In this document: piece by piece, positions 1 to 7,908 of the stretch | Numbering within the stretch: the first letter of the stretch is position 1 | Layout: each line of letters begins with the position of its first letter | Virus record (IMG/VR): IMGVR_UViG_3300045739_000037 | Span: 1-38,150 of that record | DNA: 38,150 nt | Reading direction: 5' to 3' (one strand) | Source: a virus | Program-made: the position numbers and the translations under genes | The notes under the pieces: model-generated | The model's database searches: none | Told to the model about the DNA's origin: nothing | Seen by the model: the letters and a program-made list of their open reading frames with translations, nothing else

Positions 1-127
1 AGCAGTTGAAGCAACCCAGAGTTGGGGCCGCATAGCCTGTGTAGACTGGTATTCAAAGTAAATTATGTCATCAGCCTCAGAAGTGGTGGGGGTGGGCCAA
101 AGGTAAAATTGGTTATCAAGCACTCCT
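1..127. repeat. Terminal direct repeat, left copy
   Basis: These 127 bases are identical to 38024-38150. The adaptor gene reads in frame across the joined ends, so the repeat is best explained as the overlap of a circular assembly, not a biological long terminal repeat. A length of 127 matches a k-mer size often used in assembly. The real circle would be 38,023 bp. Confidence 0.95.
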
Positions 128-483
128 TTAATCCTGAAACGCTCCCTTGGCCCTGTGGAGATTGCCCCCCTAACTCTTTCTTGCCAGTCTTGAGCTGTTA
201 TGGGACCGAAAACTTCCCAGTTTTGGTCGTCATTCCAGTATGTCTCATACAACTGCCAATCTAAGTCAGTCGGCATAGCATAGTTTGCTTGGTCTGCTAC
301 AAGCGTTACCGAATGCTCTTTGGTCAATTCCGGCCACTCCACTCTAACTCGCACATCATGCAACACTCTATATGTCAGAGATAACAGTTGACGAGTTGTA
401 TTGTCTGTAGAGTCAATGACTGAGGTAGGCCGAGGTAGTCCAATCTCATCAGCAACGTCTTTTAGCATTGTAAGCAAACTCAT
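1..483 (-). CDS. Tail adaptor / head-tail connector protein, N-terminal part (cut by window end)
   Basis: The gene starts at ATG 483-481 and runs off position 1. It continues in the same frame at 38023 and stops at 37637, giving 289 residues once the circle is closed. The start overlaps the stop of the upstream gene as ATGA. The N-terminus (MSLLTMLKDVADEIGLPRP) and the following helices, the Ala-Asn-Tyr-x-Met-Pro-x-Asp-Leu-Asp motif and the later Phe-Tyr-Leu-Trp-Pro-x-Pro motif are typical of podovirus adaptor proteins that bind beneath the portal (T7 gp11 / P22 gp4 functional class). Position after the capsid genes and before the tail genes agrees. The family assignment is from motif recognition only. 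Confidence 0.8.
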   Translation of the reverse strand, partial: MSLLTMLKDVADEIGLPRPTSVIDSTDNTTRQLLSLTYRVLHDVRVRVEWPELTKEHSVTLVADQANYAMPTDLDWQLYETYWNDDQNWEVFGPITAQDWQERVRGAISTGPRERFRIKGVLDNQFYLWPTPTTSEADDIIYFEYQSTQAMRPQLWVASTA

Positions 484-1181
484 TCAGTCTCCTCCCTTAC
501 TATTCCAGCTTCCCTCTCAAGCCTTTCTAATGTCAGTTCCGCTTCGGTTTTCTTCTTAGGTGCAACTTTTCTCTTCCTGGGTTTGCCAGGACTCTTCTTC
601 TTACTAAGTTCTGCAATCTGAGCTTCCAACTTGGCTATTCTTTCATCTTTTTCATCATTGTCACTGGCAAGTTTCTGAGCTATAGCTTCATCAACTTGAA
701 GTTGAAGAAAGATTTTAGCCCGTTTTTGAAGTTCCCTAGCTCCCATACCAATGTTATCAAGAGACCCATCACTGGCATCTGCCAACTGTTCAACAGTGTG
801 AATGTTAAGGCTATTAAGGTTATTAATCATAGCAGTATCTACTTGAGGCCAGACCTTTAGTGGGGTTCCATCCCACTGCTCTTCTGCCTTATCGAGATAC
901 TTTTGCCATTGATTAGGCCATCGCTTCTTATGAAGCTCATTTACAACTTGGTCCTGATAATCCTTAGAACCAACTTCAAAAATTCTAACATAGTCCTTAT
1001 TGACCCATTTATCCTTTGTTGGGTCCAACTTGCCGTTCTCGTCTCTGCCTTTAAGTTTGACTGCCTTGCTCCAAAACATAACGGGAACGCTAGTGTCGTC
1101 TCCATGTGAGACCATAGCATAGCCTCTAGAGTAAACACTCTTATCTAGTGGCATCATTCCACCATAAACTTCATCTTCCAT
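480..1181 (-). CDS. Helix-hairpin-helix virion-associated protein
   Basis: 233 residues. I chose ATG 1181 because a GGAGGG ribosome-binding site lies just upstream; the TTG twelve bases earlier is part of that site. The middle (roughly residues 110-160) has the pattern of a helix-hairpin-helix or SAM-like domain: 'NNLNSLNIHTVEQLADA', then a Gly-Met-Gly turn and a second helix. A coiled-coil stretch (IAKLEAQIAELSKKK) follows, then a strongly basic Lys/Arg/Pro tail. It lies between the decoration-like protein and the tail adaptor, the place where many podoviruses keep a small conserved virion protein. Contact with packaged DNA through the basic tail is an inference. No exact function is recognised. 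Confidence 0.7.
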   Translation of the reverse strand: MEDEVYGGMMPLDKSVYSRGYAMVSHGDDTSVPVMFWSKAVKLKGRDENGKLDPTKDKWVNKDYVRIFEVGSKDYQDQVVNELHKKRWPNQWQKYLDKAEEQWDGTPLKVWPQVDTAMINNLNSLNIHTVEQLADASDGSLDNIGMGARELQKRAKIFLQLQVDEAIAQKLASDNDEKDERIAKLEAQIAELSKKKSPGKPRKRKVAPKKKTEAELTLERLEREAGIVREETE

Positions 1182-1202
1182 ATTGCCCTCCAAATAGGAA
1201 AT

Positions 1203-1220
1203 GAGGGGCCGAAGCCCCTC
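1203..1220 (-). terminator. UUCG-loop hairpin after decoration gene
   Basis: On the minus strand GAGGGGC, loop TTCG, GCCCCTC forms a perfect 7-bp GC-rich stem with a stable UUCG tetraloop. It sits just after the decoration-gene stop (1229) and before the next start (1181). Only a short, interrupted T run follows (ATTTCC), so it could be a partial terminator or an mRNA-stabilising or processing hairpin that raises capsid expression over the downstream genes. Confidence 0.65.
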
Positions 1221-1228
1221 GGTTAAGG

Positions 1229-1726
1229 TTACGACCCAGTCTCAAGGTCATCGGTACTAAATGGTCTAGCAAGCTCAAAGTCTGCTAGAGAAGTAGCACT
1301 AACAACAGCACTGGCTCCCTTTGCGTTTCTAACGTAATCGCCATCTACGACAGCGTCGTCAACATATCCGGCTGTAGCAGTCAGATATACGTTTCCGTTA
1401 TCAGCAAAAGAGGCTAATGCACGACCAGATGCTTTACCTCCGATTTGTACCCAACCATATTTATCAGCAACAAGGGCACCAAGGGCTACACCCATTGGGC
1501 CAATGCCATCAGCAACAGCTAATGTAATACTAAAGTCGTCAGCGTTAATATGTACGAAAGAACCAGCAAGACACGAAGCCACGCCAGTACAATACATAAA
1601 TTCGCCATCACCATTAGTAGCGTCTTTAGCTCTAATTATGGTTCCAATTCCGTACTCGTCGGAAGAGTCGATATTAGTCATCGCCTTGATACCAAGGCGG
1701 TTTTCTACAGGTTTCCATGTAGGCAT
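1229..1726 (-). CDS. Probable head decoration protein
   Basis: 165 residues, ATG 1726 with a CCAAGGAGGG ribosome-binding site. The protein is Gly/Ala/Val-rich and predicted all-beta: short repeated beta segments such as 'GIGPMGVALGALVADKYGWVQIGG' style turns (residues about 75-100), no signal peptide and no membrane segment. It lies 15 bp downstream of the major capsid gene and ends before a strong hairpin. Small beta-rich proteins of this size next to the capsid gene are usually decoration proteins that bind the capsid exterior. That call rests on position, size and general composition; I see no catalytic motif. Confidence 0.65.
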   Translation of the reverse strand: MPTWKPVENRLGIKAMTNIDSSDEYGIGTIIRAKDATNGDGEFMYCTGVASCLAGSFVHINADDFSITLAVADGIGPMGVALGALVADKYGWVQIGGKASGRALASFADNGNVYLTATAGYVDDAVVDGDYVRNAKGASAVVSATSLADFELARPFSTDDLETGS

Positions 1727-1741
1727 AATTCCCTCCTTGGT

Positions 1742-2740
1742 TTAATCAAACATTACACCCTGAACAAATGCGTTGCTCAGAGTCATATTACCGGCCCATC
1801 CAATCAATCGAACCATCGCATCCTGGTTCACAGAGTGACGGTCAGGCGAAAGAACGGTCATATTCCGTTTGGAATGTGTTCGTAGCCTAATGTAATCTGT
1901 GTTCAGGAAGTATGCACAACCAGTTGCATCACCGAGAGTGGTTCCAGGAGCAGCACCCCCGTATCCACCATCAAGAACAACATCGGCTGTAATGAATTTA
2001 ACTGTTTGGAAACCGGCTGTGGCAACATCACTCTTACCAATACGCTGGATGTCTTGTAGACTTCTCAGGAAGTATTCATAAAAGTTGTTATCACAGACGA
2101 TAAGGTCAGGTTTGTCAGTTCCTCTAGTACACTTCAGCCATAATCCAGTGAAATGCTCCAAAGCAGTAGTTTTGCTCATCGCAGCACTACCATCAGAGTC
2201 GCAATCCCATGTCTGGTTACGCCAGAAGGAGAAAGAGGCACGGTCGATGCCGCCGACAGTACCCGTGGTTGGGTCTTGGGCGACTAGCTTCTGAAGTCCA
2301 CCAATCTGTTTTGAACCATCAGCCGTACCGTCAGAATAAATATCGGTCGACATGTTGTTAGCCAACGTGCGTTCCGCATTCTTCATTCGGGCTTTTAATA
2401 GGTTAATGGTTGCATCACGACCGGAGTTCTTCAGTTGTTCCAAGCCGGAAATACTAACTGCAATTGCTACCTGTTTCCAATCAAACTCCGCAGCAGAGAA
2501 AGTGTCTGACGGTGTAATGTCAAGCACTTCATAACCACTGTAGCGTTTGTAGGTAGAATTTTCAGCGTAATCCAGCTCTTCAACTAATGAACGTCCACCA
2601 GGAACAAGCTCAAGGTTACCCTTTGAATTACAACGGGTAAGTAGAGCGTTGTTCTTCGTTACATTGTCAAAGAATTTCTTACGTCTATGACGTAGAGTTG
2701 TAGAGACAATGTCAGTGAACGTACTATTTGCTGATGCCAT
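1742..2740 (-). CDS. Major capsid protein (HK97-fold)
   Basis: 332 residues. This is the major head protein. The segment around residues 110-145 (helical spine with KNAERTLANNMSTDIYSDGT) is characteristic of a podovirus/siphovirus capsid family in which a long helix leads into a loop. The start (MASANSTFTDIVSTTLRHRR) and the C-terminal region with 'RTHSKRNMTVLSPDRHSVNQ' fit the same family. It follows the scaffold gene directly and precedes the decoration-like gene, the standard head-gene order. The start has a usable AGGAGTG site upstream. It is full length for the family, with no sign of a separate protease domain, so a scaffold rather than a prohead protease probably guides assembly. Confidence 0.92.
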   Translation of the reverse strand: MASANSTFTDIVSTTLRHRRKKFFDNVTKNNALLTRCNSKGNLELVPGGRSLVEELDYAENSTYKRYSGYEVLDITPSDTFSAAEFDWKQVAIAVSISGLEQLKNSGRDATINLLKARMKNAERTLANNMSTDIYSDGTADGSKQIGGLQKLVAQDPTTGTVGGIDRASFSFWRNQTWDCDSDGSAAMSKTTALEHFTGLWLKCTRGTDKPDLIVCDNNFYEYFLRSLQDIQRIGKSDVATAGFQTVKFITADVVLDGGYGGAAPGTTLGDATGCAYFLNTDYIRLRTHSKRNMTVLSPDRHSVNQDAMVRLIGWAGNMTLSNAFVQGVMFD

Positions 2741-2753
2741 AGTACACTCCTAT

Positions 2754-3905
2754 TCATGTTATCTCTCCATCTACAATGCCAGCTATAAGCTCACCCAAAT
2801 CTTCAGGAGTTCCTTTTGGAACAGGTGGGGAACTTGAGTTTCCTTTAATCGAAGAACCCGCTTTCTTCTTTGCGGCTACATCGGTTCGCTTTGCTCGCCG
2901 TTGCCTCTTTTCATTCTTCGATTGAATCATCTCTCTAATCCTTGGATTAACCCAACATGCTTCTTCATAAGCCTTCTGAAGCACTTGAGGCAAAGAAAGT
3001 TCAGGATGTTGTTGAGAAAGGGCAATACTTCTATGTGCCATATCCTCTGCAAGTTCTTGCTTAATCTCATCGTTTTGCAGATAAGGTCTCAAAAACTTAC
3101 CGTTCGCATCCTTCTCCTGAGCAAATTCGGCTGATGTCTGGCTAACCTGTCGGTTTTGCTGTTCAGCAGCAATTCTTTGCTCATTTTCCTTGGCTCTCTT
3201 TTGGTCCTCCTCAAATTGAGTGACCTTCCGCTCAAGTTGCTGTACCCTTGGGTCTTCCTGGGGAACTGGTCCCTGCTCGTATAAATCCTCCGGTACTAAC
3301 CCCTTTTGCTCTAAGAGGTGGTTAATCCCTCTTATTGGGTCTTGTTCGATTAGCTCCTGAGCCTTTAAGACATTCCCTACAACAACATGGTCAGGAATTT
3401 GAAGATGTTGCCACCGTCCCTTGAAAGGTCTAATTTGCTGCTCGAACTGCTCATAATAGCCTTGTAATGGAGCTACTTGTTTTTCTAAGTACGCTCGTTT
3501 TTGTGCTTCACGGGTTTGCATCCCTTGCAGAGCAGCCATCTCAGACCTTACTAACCTCTTGGCCTCAGAGGACATGGTGTCAAATATTTCCCGCTTTTCA
3601 GCGTTCCAGGTGCCAGGAGCAGATAGGTCATCCTCAACAGGAGCCTCTTCTTCCTCTTCTGGACTTACCTCATGCTCGTCTGATAAATCTTCCTCTTCCG
3701 GCTCTTCCTCTTCTTGAGGCTTTTCTTCAACTTCCTCATCGCCGGACTCTAAGCCTTGTTTTCGGTCCTCCTTGTCTAAGGCTTCTATCAAACCCTCTTC
3801 TATTTCTTGTAGCTCTTTTTGCTCCTCTGTCAACTCATCATTTTCAGGAACTTCTCGCTCCAAGTCTTCCAAAACGTCGTTATTTTCTTCCTGTGACTTC
3901 GTCAT
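2754..3905 (-). CDS. Scaffolding protein
   Basis: 383 residues. The first 95 residues are extremely acidic with long Glu/Asp runs. The middle is Gln/Glu-rich helix and coiled coil (about 115-290), and the C-terminus is basic (KNEKRQRRAKRTDVAAKKK) and ends in a short acidic helix. Such charge partition with a helical body, directly upstream of the major capsid gene, is typical of scaffolds that nucleate procapsid assembly and leave before packaging; the basic end is where P22-type scaffolds contact coat protein. The ATG at 3905 follows GGGAGGG and overlaps the upstream gene by 26 bp. The function is inferred from composition and position. Confidence 0.82.
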   Translation of the reverse strand: MTKSQEENNDVLEDLEREVPENDELTEEQKELQEIEEGLIEALDKEDRKQGLESGDEEVEEKPQEEEEPEEEDLSDEHEVSPEEEEEAPVEDDLSAPGTWNAEKREIFDTMSSEAKRLVRSEMAALQGMQTREAQKRAYLEKQVAPLQGYYEQFEQQIRPFKGRWQHLQIPDHVVVGNVLKAQELIEQDPIRGINHLLEQKGLVPEDLYEQGPVPQEDPRVQQLERKVTQFEEDQKRAKENEQRIAAEQQNRQVSQTSAEFAQEKDANGKFLRPYLQNDEIKQELAEDMAHRSIALSQQHPELSLPQVLQKAYEEACWVNPRIREMIQSKNEKRQRRAKRTDVAAKKKAGSSIKGNSSSPPVPKGTPEDLGELIAGIVDGEIT

Positions 3906-4188
3906 ATGCCCTCCCTATATCCTCCTCCATACCCCCGATTTCCGGTACGTTACCAGAATTATACGGTTTTAAGGTATGCATCTGGTCTCCTATTTCAACG
4001 CAGCCGGAAGCCTTAGTTCGCTCCCTGAACTTGGATTTAGAGTCAATCATTTCCCCAGTGGCAGGATGCCAAAGGGGGTCCATCTCGTCCGTGATTATGT
4101 TATGTACCTCGGCTTTCGCTTTCTCCTCATATGAAACAACTTTTTGCTGTATGGGACACCATATGAATTTTTGTCTCTTTACACTCAT
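3880..4188 (-). CDS. Conserved phage protein upstream of scaffold
   Basis: 102 residues. The N-terminus (MSVKRQKFIWCPIQQKVVSY) and the central 'HPATGEMIDSKSKFRERTK' followed by 'GCVEIG' match a small protein I recognise from other podovirus-like phages, where it also sits before the scaffold or capsid genes. The His-Pro-x-Thr-Gly and Asp-Ser-Lys-Ser-Lys-Phe-Arg elements look like a conserved core. It has no membrane segment. The start overlaps the preceding stop as ATGA and its end overlaps the scaffold start by 26 bp, so it is translated within the head-gene cluster. A role in capsid assembly is likely but unproven. Confidence 0.75.
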   Translation of the reverse strand: MSVKRQKFIWCPIQQKVVSYEEKAKAEVHNIITDEMDPLWHPATGEMIDSKSKFRERTKASGCVEIGDQMHTLKPYNSGNVPEIGGMEEDIGRAYDEVTGRK

Positions 4189-4430
4189 CTTGCTCCTGGC
4201 TCCTTACATGCAGCGTCAAGGGCCTCTAAAACATCGGATTGAATTTTCTTAATCACGTGTTGCAGATTACCCTCTAAACCTGCTTTAGTAAAACTTACCG
4301 CTCCAATATTTGTTCCATGTCTACCAAGTATTCTAACAGTCAAAGCACCGTTTCCTATTTCTACTTTAGATTCAAAACCTTGTTTCTTGATGGCTTTTTT
4401 TGCATGTATAATCGCATCTTGAAACGTCAT
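4185..4430 (-). CDS. Hypothetical protein, 81 residues
   Basis: 81 residues, ATG 4430 with a GGAG site eight bases upstream. The pattern is an N-terminal helix (FQDAIIHAKKAIKKQGF), several short strands in the middle and a C-terminal helix rich in Ala/Leu. No catalytic or metal motif is visible. It sits between a coiled-coil protein and the conserved pre-scaffold protein with an ATGA junction, so it is part of the head operon. I do not recognise the family. Confidence 0.65.
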   Translation of the reverse strand: MTFQDAIIHAKKAIKKQGFESKVEIGNGALTVRILGRHGTNIGAVSFTKAGLEGNLQHVIKKIQSDVLEALDAACKEPGAR

Positions 4431-4431
4431 T

Positions 4432-4824
4432 TTAATCTCCTCCGATTATGGTAAGAAGTAGCAACTCCTCTTCCTCTCGTTTTAATAACTCCTTTAACCC
4501 CTTAAGCTCTTCAAGAAGTGCTTTATAGCGATTGTCAAGTAGTAATTTATCGTGCTCAGCACGTCTTTTATCGGCTTCAAGACGAGCAAGCATTTCTTCC
4601 ACATTTCGCTTAGCCTGTAACGCATCGTCTCTCTCCTTCTTTATTTCCTTAGTGGTTACCTTTCTACGTCTCTTCCAACGGTCCTGGATTTTAGGCTTTT
4701 TGTCACTAATCCATTTCTCATAATTAGAAACATAGTGGGGTAAAAAATGTCCTCCTACTTCTTCTTCTACTGGCGGTGCCGCAAATGACGACTTCGCCGG
4801 TCTCATGAAAAATATAATACTCAT
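4432..4824 (-). CDS. Coiled-coil protein
   Basis: 130 residues. Residues 55-120 form one long, highly charged helix with heptad spacing (Lys/Glu-rich, with several Leu at a/d positions), ending in a hydrophobic LLLLTIIGGD tail. The N-terminal 45 residues contain a Trp-Ile-Ser-Asp-Lys-Lys-Pro segment before a very basic stretch (RWKRRRK). It could be a minor head or assembly protein. A second in-frame ATG at 4806 (MRPAKSS) is a possible start, as the ATG at 4824 has only a weak ribosome-binding site. Function unknown. Confidence 0.6.
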   Translation of the reverse strand: MSIIFFMRPAKSSFAAPPVEEEVGGHFLPHYVSNYEKWISDKKPKIQDRWKRRRKVTTKEIKKERDDALQAKRNVEEMLARLEADKRRAEHDKLLLDNRYKALLEELKGLKELLKREEEELLLLTIIGGD

Positions 4825-4834
4825 TCATACATTC

Positions 4835-5317
4835 TCAATCGCTAGTTTCATATTTACCCGTCACCCTAACATTGTAGGTTGAAGCCGCTTGCCACTGGGT
4901 TCCATTTCCTAAGTATAGTCGACCTTGAGTGGAACTTACACAAATAGCTCCAAGTGCATAATCTGCACTGCCAATAGACCCATCGCCTGAACCAATATTT
5001 TTAACTGTATAATCTGTGACATAAAACGTATAACCAGCAGGTCTTGTCCAGAGAAAATACCAAGTATTCGCTGCTGGCCTCGCACCTGTCCAACTCATAG
5101 TATACCAAACAGTCTTTCCCCTTTTTAAATAACGACAACTCTGTAATGTAGGGGTCGTTGTCCAAGTAGTCCCAAAAGGAGTTAAAGTAACGGATTCAGT
5201 GCTCCATTCACCAAAGGCGGTCCCATCCACATCGCCGTCGACAGTAAGGTCGTTACACGATATATCACCGTCAAAATTAGCAAGGTATTTTTTTAACTGG
5301 TCGTAAAACCAACTCAC
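4835..5317 (-). CDS. Beta-rich virion or fibre-like protein
   Basis: 160 residues from a GTG start that overlaps the upstream stop as GTGA and lies five to seven bases after GAGGAGG. The N-terminus is a short amphipathic helix (WFYDQLKKYLANF). The segment that follows ('DISCNDLTVDGDVDG') resembles the repeated short strands found at the head of phage fibre shafts. The remainder is Thr/Tyr/Trp/Gly-rich beta sheet with a final strand pair, like small C-terminal domains of head or tail fibres. It belongs to a block of beta-rich genes between portal and scaffold. A surface-exposed virion role is inferred. Confidence 0.6.
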   Translation of the reverse strand: MSWFYDQLKKYLANFDGDISCNDLTVDGDVDGTAFGEWSTESVTLTPFGTTWTTTPTLQSCRYLKRGKTVWYTMSWTGARPAANTWYFLWTRPAGYTFYVTDYTVKNIGSGDGSIGSADYALGAICVSSTQGRLYLGNGTQWQAASTYNVRVTGKYETSD

Positions 5318-5493
5318 TCATCCTCCTCTTTCATTCTAATTTGGATATTACTGCTGTCGCTTGGGTCCGGCTCAATGTCGTCAACATCGACCCAGTTGTA
5401 GGACCCTATAAAAGTGGGTATTTCTGCTTTTAACAAGTTAAAAAGCTCTTCCTTCGTCGCCCTTTTTATAACCACCTTTCGCTTCTCTGTCAT
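5314..5493 (-). CDS. Hypothetical small acidic protein, 59 residues
   Basis: An ORF reading MTEKRKVVIKRATKEELFN from ATG 5493, with a basic N-terminal third and an acidic C-terminal half (Val-Asp-Val-Asp-Asp-Ile-Glu-Pro-Asp-Pro-Ser-Asp). It fills an otherwise empty 180-bp gap and its stop overlaps the next start as GTGA. A GAGGG site precedes the start. The AT-rich strand bias and junctions are like the neighbours, so I take it as real. No function recognised. Confidence 0.6.
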   Translation of the reverse strand: MTEKRKVVIKRATKEELFNLLKAEIPTFIGSYNWVDVDDIEPDPSDSSNIQIRMKEEDE

Positions 5494-5500
5494 AACTCCC

Positions 5501-6253
5501 TCACTTACACATAATTAAATTTTGATGTTGTGGATTATTATATGGATGCTCTAATGTAATATCCTTCATGCCGGAGGCAACCGTAAAACTTGTTATTTTG
5601 TCCCCAGATTGGCTATAAAGTGCGGCTGTCGAACCCACTGAGGCATCTAAAAGCCACCACCCGTTAGCATCACAAGCAATGCCGTTAAGGGTTCCCGCCC
5701 CCGTATTGATAGATTGAAAATTCCTAATAGTCGTCCCATCAATATTATAACCATAGATAGGTACACCCGCTAAGGAGTTGTTTATTGTCCATAACGCCCG
5801 GCCACGCATGCAAAGACCCTCTAAATTCGGAGCACTCGGATATGTAACGCTCCACTTGAGTCTATTGGACCAGTTATAACTACTTATTTGATAAGATGCC
5901 GGTATGGACGTTTGGACGGCTAGCGTGTAATAACCTAGACCATCAATAGCAAACCCTCGATAAGTGGTAAACGCTGCGGCTCTAGCCACTTGCAGCAAGC
6001 TATTTACCGCCTGAAAACCCCGAGTGAACCGAACCAGAAGAATTGAAGGTCCTCCGGCGAACGGGCCGCCGCTAGTAGCTCCCGCAACGAGGTATGACCC
6101 GTCGCCGACACTTTGTATTGCCTGACAGTTGGTATGACCAGAAACGATACCCACCTGCCTCTTTTTCTGCCCAGTCTTACTATAAACGTAATACTGAGCT
6201 TGAACTGTTGAAGCAATAAGCCAGACTATGCAGAACGCTATTAGTTTGAGCAC
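5501..6253 (-). CDS. Secreted beta-propeller-like protein
   Basis: 250 residues. The GTG start at 6253 is placed by GGAGGT a few bases upstream, and it overlaps the end of the upstream gene by 13 bp. Residues 1-19 form a Sec-type signal peptide: Leu-Lys, a hydrophobic core (IAFCIVWLIAS), then Val-Gln-Ala before a Gln-Tyr-Tyr mature end. The mature part has repeated short blade-like units ending in Asp-Gly or Gly-x-Trp-x-Leu, as in Kelch, TolB or lactonase-like beta-propellers, with no obvious catalytic motif. An exported protein is odd in the middle of a head operon: it could be a periplasmic or surface factor made late, or a virion protein whose hydrophobic start anchors it. Confidence 0.65.
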   Translation of the reverse strand: MLKLIAFCIVWLIASTVQAQYYVYSKTGQKKRQVGIVSGHTNCQAIQSVGDGSYLVAGATSGGPFAGGPSILLVRFTRGFQAVNSLLQVARAAAFTTYRGFAIDGLGYYTLAVQTSIPASYQISSYNWSNRLKWSVTYPSAPNLEGLCMRGRALWTINNSLAGVPIYGYNIDGTTIRNFQSINTGAGTLNGIACDANGWWLLDASVGSTAALYSQSGDKITSFTVASGMKDITLEHPYNNPQHQNLIMCK

Positions 6254-7908
6254 GACACCTCCGCATCGTCAATGTCAAATTTAACGCTGGCACTGGAACA
6301 CCCTGTACATGTGGCGGTAATGCTTATGTAGCGATGGTGAACGCGAAATGGATAGCTAAAACAAATCTCACTGGACACCTCCACATCTTCATGCATCCAG
6401 TTGGACAAAAAGCCCTCCCGATACTCATAATCCACGGTTCCATCGTTTGAGCCGCGAATAACAAAGGTCATTCTTGTGGGAGCACCCGTACTATCTAAAC
6501 AATAACTGAAGCGGCACTCCCTATAATTCCACACCTCAATGTCGCCTGATGTCCTGGTTGTGGTGTTTTCATAAGCATCATCAATATTTGTCGGGTAATA
6601 CCAAACTTTATTTACCCCCTCCACCTGCTCGCCGTAGCGGTTTACGGCTATATCCACTCTATCCGCCGCAGCCACCTCCGAGGCTCCCCCAGAGGGTTCT
6701 GAAACTGTGTCTGGCTCATAATCCGTTGCCTTGCCTCCTATTTTCACGGGCCAGGAATCTCTGCCCGAAACAGTGTCGGTATCATCGTGTGCTCTTGAGC
6801 CGCCGATAACGAGTTCACCTTCCGTTGAGCTAGATACAGCATTAATCTCTACTACCTTATTGCCGTCGAGGTCTGCGATAATATTAGGCACCAGATACAA
6901 CGAACCAGCCGCATAAGCGGTATAGGGCTGAACTTGACCACCAACGGTTTGACCCCCAATCACGATAGGGTTATCGGTTCGCGTAGCTCCGACAGCGTCT
7001 GCCCCTTCTATCGGAAGTGGATTAGTAATGGAAACGTCGGTATCCGCAACCTGCATATTGGCGTTGGCGTTGAGCGAATCGTGCGTGCTTTGCGTTACGT
7101 CGGGAAGCGTTAGTACGTCCACATCGCCAATGTTGTTTGTCCCTGCCGGTAAGGAATCCGATATGTCAACTTGAAATTTTCCATCAGTATCTAATAGCGG
7201 ATAATAATCCACGCCTAACCCGTCTTTACTAGTGTTAGAGTTGATGCTTACGGGTCCGGTTCCAGAACTTAAACCGACAGTGCCATCAACTGTTATGACG
7301 TTTCCGCCATCTTGGATGTTTACAGCCGCTACACCTGCTGCATTGTCTACTGTTACGTTGTGCCCATCGGCTAATTGATTGGCTGAAGTAGCCAAACCAA
7401 CACTGTCAGCCGCAATGTCGCATTGATACTGCCCTCCAGAAACTCCAGCAGCCAAAGTGCTAGTGTCGCCATCTATAGTGGTAAGTAGAGCCTCTGCCGC
7501 TGAAAGGGTTGACTCCGTAGCTAAGTTTGCCGAGTTACTCTGCACTTGCCAAGGGGCACCGCCCTGGTTGGCAGTTATGGTTCCACTAATAGGTTGAGTA
7601 TCAAAAGGAGTTGTAGCATTATAAAAAGATGTACCATCAGATAAACGACAAGCATGAGGTGACGCCGCAGTAATGTGCTCTTCTGCCGGACTTGCCGGAA
7701 TATTATCCGTATTAAGTTTCGTAGCTTCAACAGCAGTCTTAATATCACCGGAATTAGCCTCCGTCATATTTAAGTCAGCAGCCGTGTCTTGTACCGCTTC
7801 AACACTGTCCGTTGAGCTATTTAAGTACCTTTGTCCAAAAGCCGGTGTTGCGAGAATTAACCCGAGACAACAACTAAGGTAACATCCTGTGAGCCACCTC
7901 TTATACAT
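6241..7908 (-). CDS. Large beta-rich protein with signal peptide
   Basis: 555 residues from ATG 7908, chosen because GGAGGT lies seven bases upstream; a longer reading to 7956 lacks such a site. Residues 1-26 look like a signal peptide (MYKRWL, hydrophobic CYLSCCLGLILATPAF, then Gly-Gln). The body is Asp/Thr/Val-rich with repeated 'VNIQDGGNVITVDGTV'-type units around residues 185-225, a layout common in phage structural proteins. The last 90 residues form a Cys-containing beta domain (GSNDGTVDYEYREGF) like receptor- or carbohydrate-binding modules. The first 52 bp overlap the end of the upstream gene in another frame. It may be an exported adhesin-like or virion fibre protein. Confidence 0.65.
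   Translation of the reverse strand: MYKRWLTGCYLSCCLGLILATPAFGQRYLNSSTDSVEAVQDTAADLNMTEANSGDIKTAVEATKLNTDNIPASPAEEHITAASPHACRLSDGTSFYNATTPFDTQPISGTITANQGGAPWQVQSNSANLATESTLSAAEALLTTIDGDTSTLAAGVSGGQYQCDIAADSVGLATSANQLADGHNVTVDNAAGVAAVNIQDGGNVITVDGTVGLSSGTGPVSINSNTSKDGLGVDYYPLLDTDGKFQVDISDSLPAGTNNIGDVDVLTLPDVTQSTHDSLNANANMQVADTDVSITNPLPIEGADAVGATRTDNPIVIGGQTVGGQVQPYTAYAAGSLYLVPNIIADLDGNKVVEINAVSSSTEGELVIGGSRAHDDTDTVSGRDSWPVKIGGKATDYEPDTVSEPSGGASEVAAADRVDIAVNRYGEQVEGVNKVWYYPTNIDDAYENTTTRTSGDIEVWNYRECRFSYCLDSTGAPTRMTFVIRGSNDGTVDYEYREGFLSNWMHEDVEVSSEICFSYPFRVHHRYISITATCTGCSSASVKFDIDDAEVSCSN

Noticed and set aside
1-127. Terminal repeat as att site or long terminal repeat of an integrated element
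   Set aside because: No integrase is present, and a gene reads in frame through the joined ends, so it is an assembly overlap.
3467-4252. Long plus-strand reading frame of 261 residues
   Set aside because: It lies antisense to the scaffold and two small head genes. Its Leu/Pro/Ser-rich product reflects the complement of acidic Glu-rich codons and there is no ribosome-binding site.
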